Of a stretch of 64,000 nucleotides of DNA, positions 9,899-17,969 are shown one piece after another (the stretch's first letter is position 1; each line of letters begins with the position of its first letter). The notes under the pieces are model-generated. The model saw only the letters and a list, made by a program, of their open reading frames with translations, searched no databases and was not told the origin of the DNA. A program made the position numbers and the translations under genes. Location: NCBI GenBank assembly GCA_023384135.1, contig JAHDXS010000001.1, positions 1,141,978 through 1,205,977 on the forward strand, in the 5' to 3' direction. The DNA comes from Alphaproteobacteria bacterium. Lineage in GTDB: Bacteria; Pseudomonadota; Alphaproteobacteria; Micavibrionales; Micavibrionaceae.

Positions 9899-11938
9899 TC
9901 AGTTGCCTGTAAACAGGCTGCCTGTATCCACCCAATCCTCTACGAAGTGGCGGCGCTGCTTATGTTCGCCCTGTTTGCCTTTGTTAAAGCTATCCACGGG
10001 GCGGAAATACCCCATGACGCGCGTCCACACTTTGGTTTTGGCCTGACAGTGCGGGCACTCAGCCTGCTCACCGCTCAGATAGCCATGGGTATCACAAACC
10101 GAAAAGACAGGCGTGATCGTGATATAGGGCATCTGATAGGTGCTGATGACTTTTTTTACGAACCTTTTACAGGCCTCTGCGCTTGAGAGCTTTTCATTCA
10201 TATAGAGATGTAGGACCGTTCCGCCCGTGTATTTACATTGCAGGCGGTTTTGCAGTTCAAGAGCCTCAAAAGGATCATCGGTATGATCAACAGGAATCTG
10301 GGAAGAATTCGTGTAGTATATGTTTTCTCCTGATCCAGCCTGAATGATGTCAGGAAAGCGCTTTTTATCTTCCTTTGCAAAGCGGTAGGTCGTTCCCTCC
10401 GCCGGGGTGGCTTCAAGATTATAGAGATTTCCGGTTTCCTCCTGATACATAACGAGCTTGGAACGCATGTGATCGAGAACCTCAAGGCATAAGTTGATAC
10501 CGCGCTCATCAGTGATGTCAAAAGCGTCATCGCTGAAGTTTCGAATCATTTCATTCATCCCGTTCACGCCAATCGTCGAAAAATGGTTTCGGAAAAAAGG
10601 AAGATAACGGGCCGTGTAGGGATAAAGGCCACGATCATACATTTTTTGTGCGAATATGCGTTTCTTTTCCAAGGTAGACTTGGAAATATCCATCAGACGG
10701 TCAATCTCGTGCATCAGCGCTGCCCAATCAGATTTAAAGCGGTACCCTAGTCGCGCCATGTTCAGGGTTACCACCCCTATTGACCCTGTCATTTCCGCAG
10801 AACCGAAAAGCCCATTGCCGCGCTTAAGTAGCTCTCTGAGATCAAGCTGGAGGCGGCAGCACATAGAACGAACTGCCCCAGGAGAATAGGCCTCTGGGTT
10901 AGGCCCGCGCTCCTTTGTAACTGGATCGACAAGAAACTGGCTGCCGACAAAATTCTGGAAATAGGAAGACCCGACTTTGGCTGTGTTATCAAAAATGGCG
11001 CCTGCAACCTTACTGTCCCAGTCGAAATCTTCGGTGATGTTGACTGTGGGTATAGGAAAAGTGAACGGTTGCCCTGTTGAATCTCCTTCGGTCATTACTT
11101 CGTAATAGGCGATGTTGATCATTTCCATCTCCAGCGTAAAATGCCTAAAGGTTAGATCTTCGAGGGCTCGGAGGCCCATATCACGACCCTGTGCCTTAAC
11201 CAAGAGGTCATCTCTTGCAATCCCTTTAAAGAGATGTACGTTGTTATAGGTGGGGTACTGATCTTTAAGGTCTTCGGGAACTGTTATATCCAAAGTGATA
11301 TTCGTAAAGGGCGATTGGCCCCAGCGTGCAGGTACATTCAGGTTATAAACGAACTGCCGGATCGCCTTTTTGACTTCCTTGTAGGAGAGTTGATCGAAAA
11401 AGACGTACGGTGCGAGATAAGTATCAAAACTGGAAAAAGCCTGCGCTCCTGCCCACTCCGACTGTAATATGCCAAGAAAATTGCTCATTTGACCCAAAGC
11501 TTCGCGGAAATGTCGAGGCGGACGAGAGGATACACGGCCAGCCACGCCGTTAAACCCGCTGTTCAGTAGTTCGCGCAGCGACCACCCGGCGCAATATCCA
11601 GTCAGGCAATCAAGGTCATGGATATGTAAATCCCCCTGGCGGTGTGCCATTCCCTCTTCCGGGCTGTAAATTTCATCCAGCCAGAAATTCGCTATCACCT
11701 TTCCGGCCACGTTATTAATCATTCCGGCATTTGAGTATCCTGTATTCGCATTCGCATTAATCCGCCAGTCAGATCCGGAGATGTATTCGCTAACGGCCTC
11801 TGAACAATCGACCTGTTGCCCCCCGTAAAGCGTGACGATTTGATCTGTATACGGGTTGGCAGGGTGTGCAACCGTACGCTCGCCGGTTGGCAATTCAAGC
11901 GTTTGCAGAGCGGATCGATTCAGAACAGAAGCGGACAT
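9899..11938 (-). CDS. nrdD: anaerobic ribonucleoside-triphosphate reductase
   Basis: This is the class III glycyl-radical reductase, 679 residues. Near the C-terminus are the zinc site CDTHGYLSGEQAECPHC and the glycyl-radical loop RVMGYFRPV, whose glycine carries the radical. The region RQGDLHIHDLDCLTGYC is also typical. An N-terminal ATP-cone is not apparent: the N-terminus lacks the usual 90-residue allosteric domain, as in Thermotoga-type enzymes. It heads an nrdD-nrdG operon with NrdR-like boxes and an FNR box upstream, so it is probably controlled by both oxygen and nucleotide level. Confidence 0.95.
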   Translation of the reverse strand: MSASVLNRSALQTLELPTGERTVAHPANPYTDQIVTLYGGQQVDCSEAVSEYISGSDWRINANANTGYSNAGMINNVAGKVIANFWLDEIYSPEEGMAHRQGDLHIHDLDCLTGYCAGWSLRELLNSGFNGVAGRVSSRPPRHFREALGQMSNFLGILQSEWAGAQAFSSFDTYLAPYVFFDQLSYKEVKKAIRQFVYNLNVPARWGQSPFTNITLDITVPEDLKDQYPTYNNVHLFKGIARDDLLVKAQGRDMGLRALEDLTFRHFTLEMEMINIAYYEVMTEGDSTGQPFTFPIPTVNITEDFDWDSKVAGAIFDNTAKVGSSYFQNFVGSQFLVDPVTKERGPNPEAYSPGAVRSMCCRLQLDLRELLKRGNGLFGSAEMTGSIGVVTLNMARLGYRFKSDWAALMHEIDRLMDISKSTLEKKRIFAQKMYDRGLYPYTARYLPFFRNHFSTIGVNGMNEMIRNFSDDAFDITDERGINLCLEVLDHMRSKLVMYQEETGNLYNLEATPAEGTTYRFAKEDKKRFPDIIQAGSGENIYYTNSSQIPVDHTDDPFEALELQNRLQCKYTGGTVLHLYMNEKLSSAEACKRFVKKVISTYQMPYITITPVFSVCDTHGYLSGEQAECPHCQAKTKVWTRVMGYFRPVDSFNKGKQGEHKQRRHFVEDWVDTGSLFTGN

Positions 11939-12034
11939 AGGTTTCTCCTTCAGACATTATTGCAAAAGGATTCTCCACTCTTCACTCCCGTGGGGAGTAA
12001 AGGTGCAGAAGCCGAGGATTGGGAAAAATTAAGA

Positions 12035-12082
12035 ATACAATATTTAGTGTACCTATTTGGATTAATGCACAATATGTAGATG
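12035..12082 (-). promoter_or_regulatory. paired NrdR-like boxes
   Basis: Sequence 12035-12050 matches the NrdR consensus ACACWATATATWGTGT at 14 of 16 positions. A weaker copy lies at 12067-12082 (11 of 16). They are 32 bp apart, about three helical turns, as in known NrdR operators. They overlap the predicted nrdD transcription start, which suits repression. Confidence 0.6.
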
Positions 12083-12089
12083 CTCATGT

Positions 12090-12138
12090 TTGATCCAGAT
12101 CAATTCACACAGGTTTTTTGTCAGTGATAATCAGCCTG
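12090..12138 (+). promoter_or_regulatory. FNR-type divergent promoter region
   Basis: Box TTGATCCAGATCAA at 12090-12103 is followed by GATAAT at 12126-12131, exactly where the -10 of a class II promoter would lie. The predicted start of the 12164-14584 operon is near 12138. The symmetric box may also serve nrdD on the other strand. Confidence 0.78.
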
Positions 12139-12163
12139 TCTCAACTGGGGGGGAGCATCGCTC

Positions 12164-12808
12164 TTGGAACAGCAGTATTTCTTTGTTCACGGATGGGGCA
12201 ACGGCCCTGAGTTCTGGGAGAAGATGGGCGTCTATTTTTTAGGATCTCAGCTTCATTTCATAGATCTTGGCTTTATCAAAGGCCGATCTGCCCCCCTACC
12301 AGACTCAGGACGTGCACGCGCCGAAAAGAGCATTTACATCACCCATTCACTCGGGACGTTGTGGGCCTTAAAAAACAGGCACAGAGAGATGTCAGCTTTG
12401 GTGGTCATTAACGGCTTTTATAATTTCAAGCCCTTCTGCGATGAAAAGACCCTGTTATCTATGAAACAACGGTTGGAAAAAGATCCTATACCCCAAATGG
12501 GGGCCTTTTGGCGTCGTTGTGGTATTCGCCCCGAGAACGTTTTGTTGAATCCCGAAAGGCTGCAAGAGGGCATGGGCTGGCTTACTCACCAGAACGCAGC
12601 TAAGGAGCTAAGAGGCTCAGATATTCCTGTATTGAGCTTGGCAGCGAAAAACGATCCTGTGCTGAACATCGAAGGCATGCGGCAGCACTGGTCAGGCTAT
12701 CCCCTAATCATCCACGAGACGGGCGGACATAGTTTGCCCTGGTCAGAGCCAAGATGGTGCGCTAAGCAAATAAGGAACTTTATAGATGCGCTCAATCTGG
12801 AAAAATAA
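12164..12808 (+). CDS. BioH/BioG-like alpha/beta hydrolase
   Basis: This 214-residue alpha/beta hydrolase opens FFVHGWGNGPEFW. It has nucleophile elbow THSLG (serine near residue 68), an acidic residue in KNDPVLN and a histidine in GGHSLPW, completing a triad. Small hydrolases paired with BioC-like methyltransferases usually cleave pimeloyl-ACP methyl ester in biotin synthesis, and the next gene is such a methyltransferase. Its start is TTG at 12164 behind GGGGAG. It is first in a three-gene operon under an FNR-type promoter, which is unusual for biotin genes, so another ester substrate is possible. Confidence 0.7.
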   Translation: MEQQYFFVHGWGNGPEFWEKMGVYFLGSQLHFIDLGFIKGRSAPLPDSGRARAEKSIYITHSLGTLWALKNRHREMSALVVINGFYNFKPFCDEKTLLSMKQRLEKDPIPQMGAFWRRCGIRPENVLLNPERLQEGMGWLTHQNAAKELRGSDIPVLSLAAKNDPVLNIEGMRQHWSGYPLIIHETGGHSLPWSEPRWCAKQIRNFIDALNLEK

Positions 12809-13526
12809 TGTGATTTCGAACTTCGGCAAACAAGCCGAAATATATGCAGATCACGCATGGATACAACGTTTGATCGCCCAAGAACTCGCACACGATCTAC
12901 CTGATTTCCCAGACCACGCTGATATCTTGGAGATTGGGTGCGGCAGTGGATTTTTTACCCAGCATCTCATTCATACCTATCCTCAAGAGTGGCTCCACAT
13001 CACAGATGTAAGCCCAGAAATGCTGACATGCGCTCGAAATTCTTTTCCAAAAAACTGGATAACATGGTCTGTTCTGGATGGTGAGGCTGACAAAACTGGG
13101 AAGAAATACGACTTGATCGCGGCTAATATGGTCTTGCATTGGTTTGACAATCTGAAGGCTGGGTTGATTAATCTTCAATCCATGCTTAAGCCCGAGGGTA
13201 CTCTGATCTTCAGCCTTCCTGGCCCGAAGACGCTTTTTGAATGGCGCGAAGTTTTGCAAGCTCTCGACTTGCCCTGTGCGCTTTTGGAATTTGAAATACC
13301 CGAAGCCTGTATAAACAAAAATATTATGTTCTCTCAACCCATTTCAAATGCATTCTCATTCCTTAAATCTCTCAAAAATACAGGAGCGTCCCAAGGGCGG
13401 AGAAACACACCCCCCCTGTCTCTGAAGGAACTCCGCATGGCCTGTAGGGCTATGGATAACATAGATAAAAAGAGTGTCTCGTGGGACATCGGATTTGGTT
13501 GTCTAGCTTCTGGGTGGCATATCTGA
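12786..13526 (+). CDS. BioC-like SAM-dependent methyltransferase
   Basis: This 246-residue class I methyltransferase has SAM motif I ILEIGCGSGFFTQ (near residue 48) and acidic TDVSPEML. The MVLHWFDN motif is typical of BioC. BioC methylates malonyl-ACP to start pimelate synthesis. The start overlaps the hydrolase by 23 bases and the stop overlaps the next gene (TGATG). It is somewhat diverged, so assigning malonyl-ACP as substrate is uncertain. Confidence 0.72.
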   Translation: MRSIWKNNVISNFGKQAEIYADHAWIQRLIAQELAHDLPDFPDHADILEIGCGSGFFTQHLIHTYPQEWLHITDVSPEMLTCARNSFPKNWITWSVLDGEADKTGKKYDLIAANMVLHWFDNLKAGLINLQSMLKPEGTLIFSLPGPKTLFEWREVLQALDLPCALLEFEIPEACINKNIMFSQPISNAFSFLKSLKNTGASQGRRNTPPLSLKELRMACRAMDNIDKKSVSWDIGFGCLASGWHI

Positions 13527-14584
13527 TGGGGCTTCGGGTTGCAATCATTGGCGCCGGAATTTCTGGTTTGCAAACAGGGTGTTTTCTGGCACGAGCAGGG
13601 CACGAAGTCACCATTTTTGAAAGACAGAAACTTCCGCCAGTCAACCCCAGCAGTATCGCCGGGGGTATGTTAGCGCCTTATAGCGAAATTGAAACGCTTC
13701 CCATGAGACTTACTCAGGTGGGCTTGCGAGGCATCGCGCTATGGACGCAGATTTTGGGGGAAAATAATGCAGAGAAGCTGATTAAAAAAACTGGCAGTTT
13801 GCTGCTTTCCCACCCGACTGACAGCCATATGCTTGAGCGCTTTGCCAAAAATCTTGAATTCGTGGGTCATAAATGGTTTTGGGCAAATGGTGATGAGGTT
13901 CGTGCGCTTGAGCCGGCTCTTGAGAATACATTTCAAAAAGGTATTTTTATTCCTGATGAGGCCTTTTTGATCCCTTCCCAAGCTCTTGAAATGCTTATGG
14001 AATGCTTTGAGAAATATGGCGGGAGGATCATTCAGGAAGAGACGAATCCTGTTAGGCTTGGGCCCGATTTCGACTGGGTCGTTGATTGCCGCGGGTATGT
14101 GGAAAATCTAGATCGGGATCTGCGTGGCGTTTTGGGAGAGATCCTCATCATCCGAAACATAGAGTTTCACCTCTCAAGACCGATTAGGCTGATGCACCCG
14201 CGCTATCCGCTCTACATCGTGCCAAGGCCCGATCACGTCTTTGCCATCGGTGCCACCATGATAGAAAGCGCGGGCGAACAGGAGGGACTGGTTACAGCGC
14301 GATCAGCCATGGAGCTTCTGAGCGCAGCTTTCACACTGCATCCGAGCTTTGCACACGCTAAAATTCTACAGTTACAATCAGGGGTCAGGGCAGCCTACAC
14401 GGATAACCTTCCCCGTCTGCATATTGATTCCCAGAGCCGATATATGCGATTTAACGGCTTGTTCAGGAACGGTTATCTTCTTGCACCCGTGATAGCGTGT
14501 TGTATCGAAAAATATATAACACACGAAATAGAAGATTCAGATTTAAGCTTTTTTTCCGGTTTGAGTAATCACTTAATTTTATAA
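13526..14584 (+). CDS. ThiO-like FAD-dependent amine oxidase
   Basis: This 352-residue flavoprotein starts with a dinucleotide-binding motif (VAIIGAGISGLQTG) followed by AGGMLAPY, a ThiO signature. Long blocks match the thiO product at 50810: GEILIxRN, RPxRLMHPRYPLYIVPR and the GATxIES stretch. The two are clear paralogs. ThiO oxidises glycine for thiazole synthesis using oxygen, which sits oddly with an FNR-controlled operon. It may use another acceptor or substrate. The start is ATG 13526, overlapping the methyltransferase stop. Confidence 0.75.
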   Translation: MGLRVAIIGAGISGLQTGCFLARAGHEVTIFERQKLPPVNPSSIAGGMLAPYSEIETLPMRLTQVGLRGIALWTQILGENNAEKLIKKTGSLLLSHPTDSHMLERFAKNLEFVGHKWFWANGDEVRALEPALENTFQKGIFIPDEAFLIPSQALEMLMECFEKYGGRIIQEETNPVRLGPDFDWVVDCRGYVENLDRDLRGVLGEILIIRNIEFHLSRPIRLMHPRYPLYIVPRPDHVFAIGATMIESAGEQEGLVTARSAMELLSAAFTLHPSFAHAKILQLQSGVRAAYTDNLPRLHIDSQSRYMRFNGLFRNGYLLAPVIACCIEKYITHEIEDSDLSFFSGLSNHLIL

Positions 14585-14592
14585 TATAAATG

Positions 14593-14626
14593 ATCGGCAA
14601 CCGGAGAACCCGGTCGCCGACTTTTT
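14593..14626 (+). terminator. intrinsic terminator of the hydrolase-methyltransferase-ThiO operon
   Basis: A GC-rich hairpin (arms TCGGCAACCGG and CGGTCGCCGA) is followed by CTTTTT, nine bases after the ThiO-like stop. Confidence 0.75.
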
Positions 14627-14631
14627 AGAAT

Positions 14632-14883
14632 TTATTGCTTCTTGCTCGTTTGTGAAGCGCGTTCGCTCTCCTCACAGACCTTGCAGGGCTTCTCAGAAGT
14701 AGATTCTGCATTTTCTTTAGAACAACAACTGCATTTTTTGCAATGTTTACATGCGCCCTTTTCGCAGCACGAGTCTACACAAGCGTGCATGCACGGCTTC
14801 GCATATCCGGACTGTTGGCTTTGAGTGCCGGCGCATGCCGCTAAAAGCAGAATGCATGAGAGCGTCAAGATAGTTCTTATCAT
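14632..14883 (-). CDS. small cysteine-rich lipoprotein, 83 aa
   Basis: The type II signal peptide has lipobox LAAC near residue 17. The mature part is dense in cysteine: CMHACVDSCCEKGACKHC, then CSCC and CKVC. Such density suggests metal binding on the periplasmic side of a membrane. It is last in the ubiT-ubiU-ubiV-secreted protein operon and 12 bases from the preceding gene. No family is recognised. Confidence 0.6.
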   Translation of the reverse strand: MIRTILTLSCILLLAACAGTQSQQSGYAKPCMHACVDSCCEKGACKHCKKCSCCSKENAESTSEKPCKVCEESERASQTSKKQ

Positions 14884-14895
14884 GTTATGATCTCC

Positions 14896-15246
14896 TTAAA
14901 AAAAATTATAGTTATTTAGGCTGTCTGGTTTAAAAAAAACTGCTTTGGGCGGCTTATAGGGCGGCTGGGGTGGATGACTGAAGAAACCCTGAAGCACAGA
15001 TTGTATTTGGTTATGTGTCGGGAAGACGATGACTGTTTCATCGTGCTCTTTATAGAATGGACCCGTCATGCAAAAGGCGCACTTTGTACATTCATGCTTG
15101 TCTTGAGCCTGGCCATCAATTGGCTGGTGGCATGGGGGCTCTGCTTGGGCCTCTATTTTTTGTCCGGTAGCACAGCAAATCTGGGCCGCCCATGCATTTA
15201 ACGGCAACGCTATAGCGATAAAAAGAAAGAATATAAGCCTAGCCAT
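14896..15246 (-). CDS. secreted cysteine-containing protein, 116 aa
   Basis: The start at 15246 (ATG overlapping the ubiV stop by eight bases) gives a clean signal peptide, MARLIFFLFIAIALPLNAWA. The mature protein has ICCATG, PPCHQP, HECTKCAFC and a proline-rich tail, resembling small periplasmic proteins of unknown function. The motif HxCxxCxxC could bind metal. It lies between ubiV and the Cys-rich lipoprotein, suggesting a shared anaerobic role. Confidence 0.6.
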   Translation of the reverse strand: MARLIFFLFIAIALPLNAWAAQICCATGQKIEAQAEPPCHQPIDGQAQDKHECTKCAFCMTGPFYKEHDETVIVFPTHNQIQSVLQGFFSHPPQPPYKPPKAVFFKPDSLNNYNFF

Positions 15247-16144
15247 ACGGAACCCAGCGGTATCCTTCCACGCTATGATAAAACCCATTACAAAAGGAAT
15301 AATTATTTGATATATGCGAAAGCCGATTGTATGCCTCTTTTACCCCGATCCGCTCCGAAAGAACATCCTCAAAACATTCCGCAACCTTGACCATATCGCA
15401 GTCTTGGGGAGATAGGCGGAAGAAATCTATTCCCATCGCCTTCATCTCTTTTATTTCATGGATCAAGTTCAGGCAGGAATGCGAGAGGGTTTGAACACCG
15501 TTCACAGCCAGAAAATCCAACCCATTGATTGTTTTGAGGGGCAGGCCATCCGGATCCTCCTCGCATACGAACTGGCAGTTGTCCTTGATCCGTCCGTGGG
15601 CCCGGGCATGATAGCATCGTGCTGAAAGTGCCAGTCCAATCCGTCCATAAACCTGTGCTTCCAAGCTTATGTTCATGGCACTGGCGTTGCGTCCTAGGAT
15701 GGATAGAGCCGATTGAGGAAGCTCAGTTGGCAGCGTGATGTGGGAGGCTCCTTTTTCTTGGAGAAACGCCATTGTTTCCTCATTGTACACATTGAAATAT
15801 TGTCCCACCCTATAGGGCCTGCCCCGAAGGAAATATAGGGCAGACGAGTCATTTGCCTCAATCTCATAGCCCTCTAATTCGCATATGCCCGCAGTCATCT
15901 TACGTTCTTTGGAAATCATGATTTCGGCCAGTGTTGAAAACACAACCGTCTTTCCAGCTGACACAAGACGATCGGCAACCTCGTCGTAATAAGACTCAAA
16001 AAAAGGGGAGCGTTTAGAACAAACCACCTCGCCTAAATAAACCGTTCCTACGGGGGCTTCATCAGCGATCCTGAAGTAAAAATCGCGTTTCTTTTCTGCC
16101 GACCAGTGAAAAAGTATCGGGCCCAGTGTAAGGCATGCCTTCAT
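15239..16144 (-). CDS. ubiV: oxygen-independent ubiquinone hydroxylation protein UbiV (U32 family)
   Basis: This U32-family protein works with UbiU to hydroxylate the ubiquinone ring without oxygen, probably from prephenate, using a 4Fe-4S cluster. CSKRSPF near residue 45 and CYHARAHGRIKDNCQFVC near residue 180 give the spaced cysteines expected for the cluster. I prefer ATG 16144 (GGAGG nine bases upstream) over ATG 16150. It is directly downstream of ubiU. Confidence 0.92.
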   Translation of the reverse strand: MKACLTLGPILFHWSAEKKRDFYFRIADEAPVGTVYLGEVVCSKRSPFFESYYDEVADRLVSAGKTVVFSTLAEIMISKERKMTAGICELEGYEIEANDSSALYFLRGRPYRVGQYFNVYNEETMAFLQEKGASHITLPTELPQSALSILGRNASAMNISLEAQVYGRIGLALSARCYHARAHGRIKDNCQFVCEEDPDGLPLKTINGLDFLAVNGVQTLSHSCLNLIHEIKEMKAMGIDFFRLSPQDCDMVKVAECFEDVLSERIGVKEAYNRLSHISNNYSFCNGFYHSVEGYRWVPYG

Positions 16145-16150
16145 TCTCAT

Positions 16151-17164
16151 CTACCTCCACCGTTTACTTTCATAGGCACCCTGGGTTTGTTTATGCCCTT
16201 CTGTTAGGGACAACAAATCAGGAATATCGATACTTTCTCCTGCCATGGCTTGATCTATGGCTCTTCGCCATGAGGAAACAACTTTCTGAACATAGGCTTT
16301 CGACCTCTGCCGCCCCTCAATCTTGAAGGCATCAACTCCGGCCTTCACCAGGTCAGGTAAAAGCTCCGCAAGATTGAGGCTGATCGGCTCTTCGAAGGCA
16401 TAATAACCTTCTGGCTTATGTGCAGCGTAGTAACGGCCCTTACAGATTGTCGGGTATCCCGGATTCTCGCTGCAGCTAAAGCAGTCGATGGCAAAACCGT
16501 TTAACTTGGTCGTCGTCTCTCTATTCCTACCTTCTTCATAAGCCACGTGCTGCGCTGGCGAGCAAACACCGTCCATATTCGTAGACAAGCCCGTGGCATA
16601 ATTCGTCAAGCCGCAACGCCCCTCAGCCATTAAACCGTGATTTCCAAATATAAAACACTCAACTTCGCAAGGAATTTCCCGCTTAAGTGCTTTAATTTCT
16701 GGTATAGTCAGTATCCGAGGGAGAACCACTCGCTTTACGTCGAATTCTTCGCAATAATACTTGATGGCTTCGGGAGACGATGCGCTGGCTTGAACCGAAA
16801 GGTGGAGTCTTATGTCTGGATACCGAACGCGCGCGTAGTGAGCGACTCCAATATCCGCGATTATCAGAGCGTCTACCCCCAGCATGACTGCATGATCGAC
16901 TGCGTTCTTCCAGAGCGCAAACTTCCCAGCCGGAGGAAAAGTATTAAGAGCCAGCAGAACCTTAACGGACTTCTTTCGGGCATAAAGGACAGAGGATTTC
17001 AACTCGGCGAAAGTAAAATTTAATCCCGGAAAATTGCGGGCATTCGTAGCATCCTGAAAGCCGCAGTAAACGGCATCAGCACCGAAATCTACAGCCATCC
17101 TCAACGAGGCGGGAGTGCCCGCCGGACAGACAAGCTCGGGTTTAATGGCTATGGACACGATCAC
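16151..17164 (-). CDS. ubiU: oxygen-independent ubiquinone hydroxylation protein UbiU (U32 family)
   Basis: This 337-residue partner of UbiV has the U32 signature CEVECFIFGNHGLMAEGRCGL (near residue 170) and further cysteines at DGVCSPA and DCFSC, which match the four ligands of the UbiU 4Fe-4S cluster. The N-terminus ELVCPAGTPASLRMAVDFGADAV is typical. The start is GTG 17164 with GGAGG four bases upstream, inside the end of ubiT. It supplies ubiquinone to NarGHI when oxygen is absent. Confidence 0.93.
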   Translation of the reverse strand: MIVSIAIKPELVCPAGTPASLRMAVDFGADAVYCGFQDATNARNFPGLNFTFAELKSSVLYARKKSVKVLLALNTFPPAGKFALWKNAVDHAVMLGVDALIIADIGVAHYARVRYPDIRLHLSVQASASSPEAIKYYCEEFDVKRVVLPRILTIPEIKALKREIPCEVECFIFGNHGLMAEGRCGLTNYATGLSTNMDGVCSPAQHVAYEEGRNRETTTKLNGFAIDCFSCSENPGYPTICKGRYYAAHKPEGYYAFEEPISLNLAELLPDLVKAGVDAFKIEGRQRSKAYVQKVVSSWRRAIDQAMAGESIDIPDLLSLTEGHKQTQGAYESKRWR

Positions 17165-17681
17165 TGATCCTCCTGGTCACTTTGAGGGCAAAAAGGCCTA
17201 GATTACCCAAAATGGCTGCGATGTCCTGAGCGATGCTTCCCTCGATATCATCAAGGGCGTTCCGAAGACTTACTAACGCCTCAGTATCCCCTTCAACCTT
17301 AATATCTCTGCTGAAAAACAGGGCGTCCCCATCTAATCTGCCGTCGATCAGCCCCATAAGAGTCAGAAAGCTACCAGTAATAGAAGCATCCGCATGCGCG
17401 GTGGAGCGTCTACGGCATGCGCGGAGCCTCGGCTGACGGGGATCAGGGGACAATTCTATTACAAAGGGTAAGTTGGTGGGGTTGATCAGGAATGTTTTGT
17501 GGTAATGGCCCGCCAACCTTGCGAACAACTCCGGCCGTTTCGTCGTAATTGCGACCATAAGCCGTTTAAACATGATGTTAACGATAGGCAGAGGCAGGGG
17601 GACGGCCAGAAAATACAGCCCGCTCACCAAGGACAATTTATGCCCGCTTCTGTCTCCGTGTTCTTCCGCGCCGCCTTTCAT
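17142..17681 (-). CDS. ubiT: UbiT, SCP2-domain ubiquinone accessory protein
   Basis: This 179-residue SCP2-like lipid-binding protein is needed for anaerobic ubiquinone synthesis. The hydrophobic N-terminal segment (LYFLAVPLPLPIVNIMF) and the SCP2 core (ASITGSFLTLMGLIDGRLDGDALFF) match UbiT. It is first in the operon and overlaps ubiU by 23 bases. No Shine-Dalgarno site precedes the ATG. The FNR box centre lies 42.5 bases upstream, so the message may be leaderless. Confidence 0.9.
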   Translation of the reverse strand: MKGGAEEHGDRSGHKLSLVSGLYFLAVPLPLPIVNIMFKRLMVAITTKRPELFARLAGHYHKTFLINPTNLPFVIELSPDPRQPRLRACRRRSTAHADASITGSFLTLMGLIDGRLDGDALFFSRDIKVEGDTEALVSLRNALDDIEGSIAQDIAAILGNLGLFALKVTRRISDRVHSH

Positions 17682-17688
17682 GGAGCAC

Positions 17689-17758
17689 AGATTAGGACCG
17701 GAGAACTAGTTACATCTTGATCCAGATCAAACGAAGCCCAGCTTTCGTATGATCGAAT
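17689..17758. promoter_or_regulatory. shared FNR-type promoter of ubiTUV and the moeA operon
   Basis: Box TTGATCCAGATCAA lies at 17717-17730. Leftward, TAATCT (17689-17694, minus strand) is at -10 for ubiT. Rightward, TCGAAT (17753-17758) is at -10 for the small ORF and moeA. Both fit a box at -41.5. Confidence 0.78.
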
Positions 17759-17797
17759 AAGCACGGCTGTTATTTTTATTAAAAGAAGGCTTTTGTC

Positions 17798-17956
17798 ATG
17801 CGAACTTCATCCCTTCCTGATGCGCCAAAGTCGAACCCACTATTCCTAGATGGGGGCAAAAATAAAGAAACCTTCAATCTACGTCCCTTCAGGCAAAAGG
17901 CGGCAATAGTCTTAAGCCTTAAAGAAAAAGCAGCTTGCGATAAAGCAACAGACTGA
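17798..17956 (+). CDS. small protein upstream of moeA, 52 aa
   Basis: ATG 17798 has GAAGG eight bases upstream. The frame encodes 52 residues beginning MRTSSLPDAPKSNP, basic overall, with no membrane segment. It is the first frame after the predicted FNR-dependent start near 17765 and ends 13 bases before moeA. It could be a small regulator, a leader peptide or a spurious frame. Confidence 0.45.
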   Translation: MRTSSLPDAPKSNPLFLDGGKNKETFNLRPFRQKAAIVLSLKEKAACDKATD

Positions 17957-17969
17957 TAAAAAGAGATTT

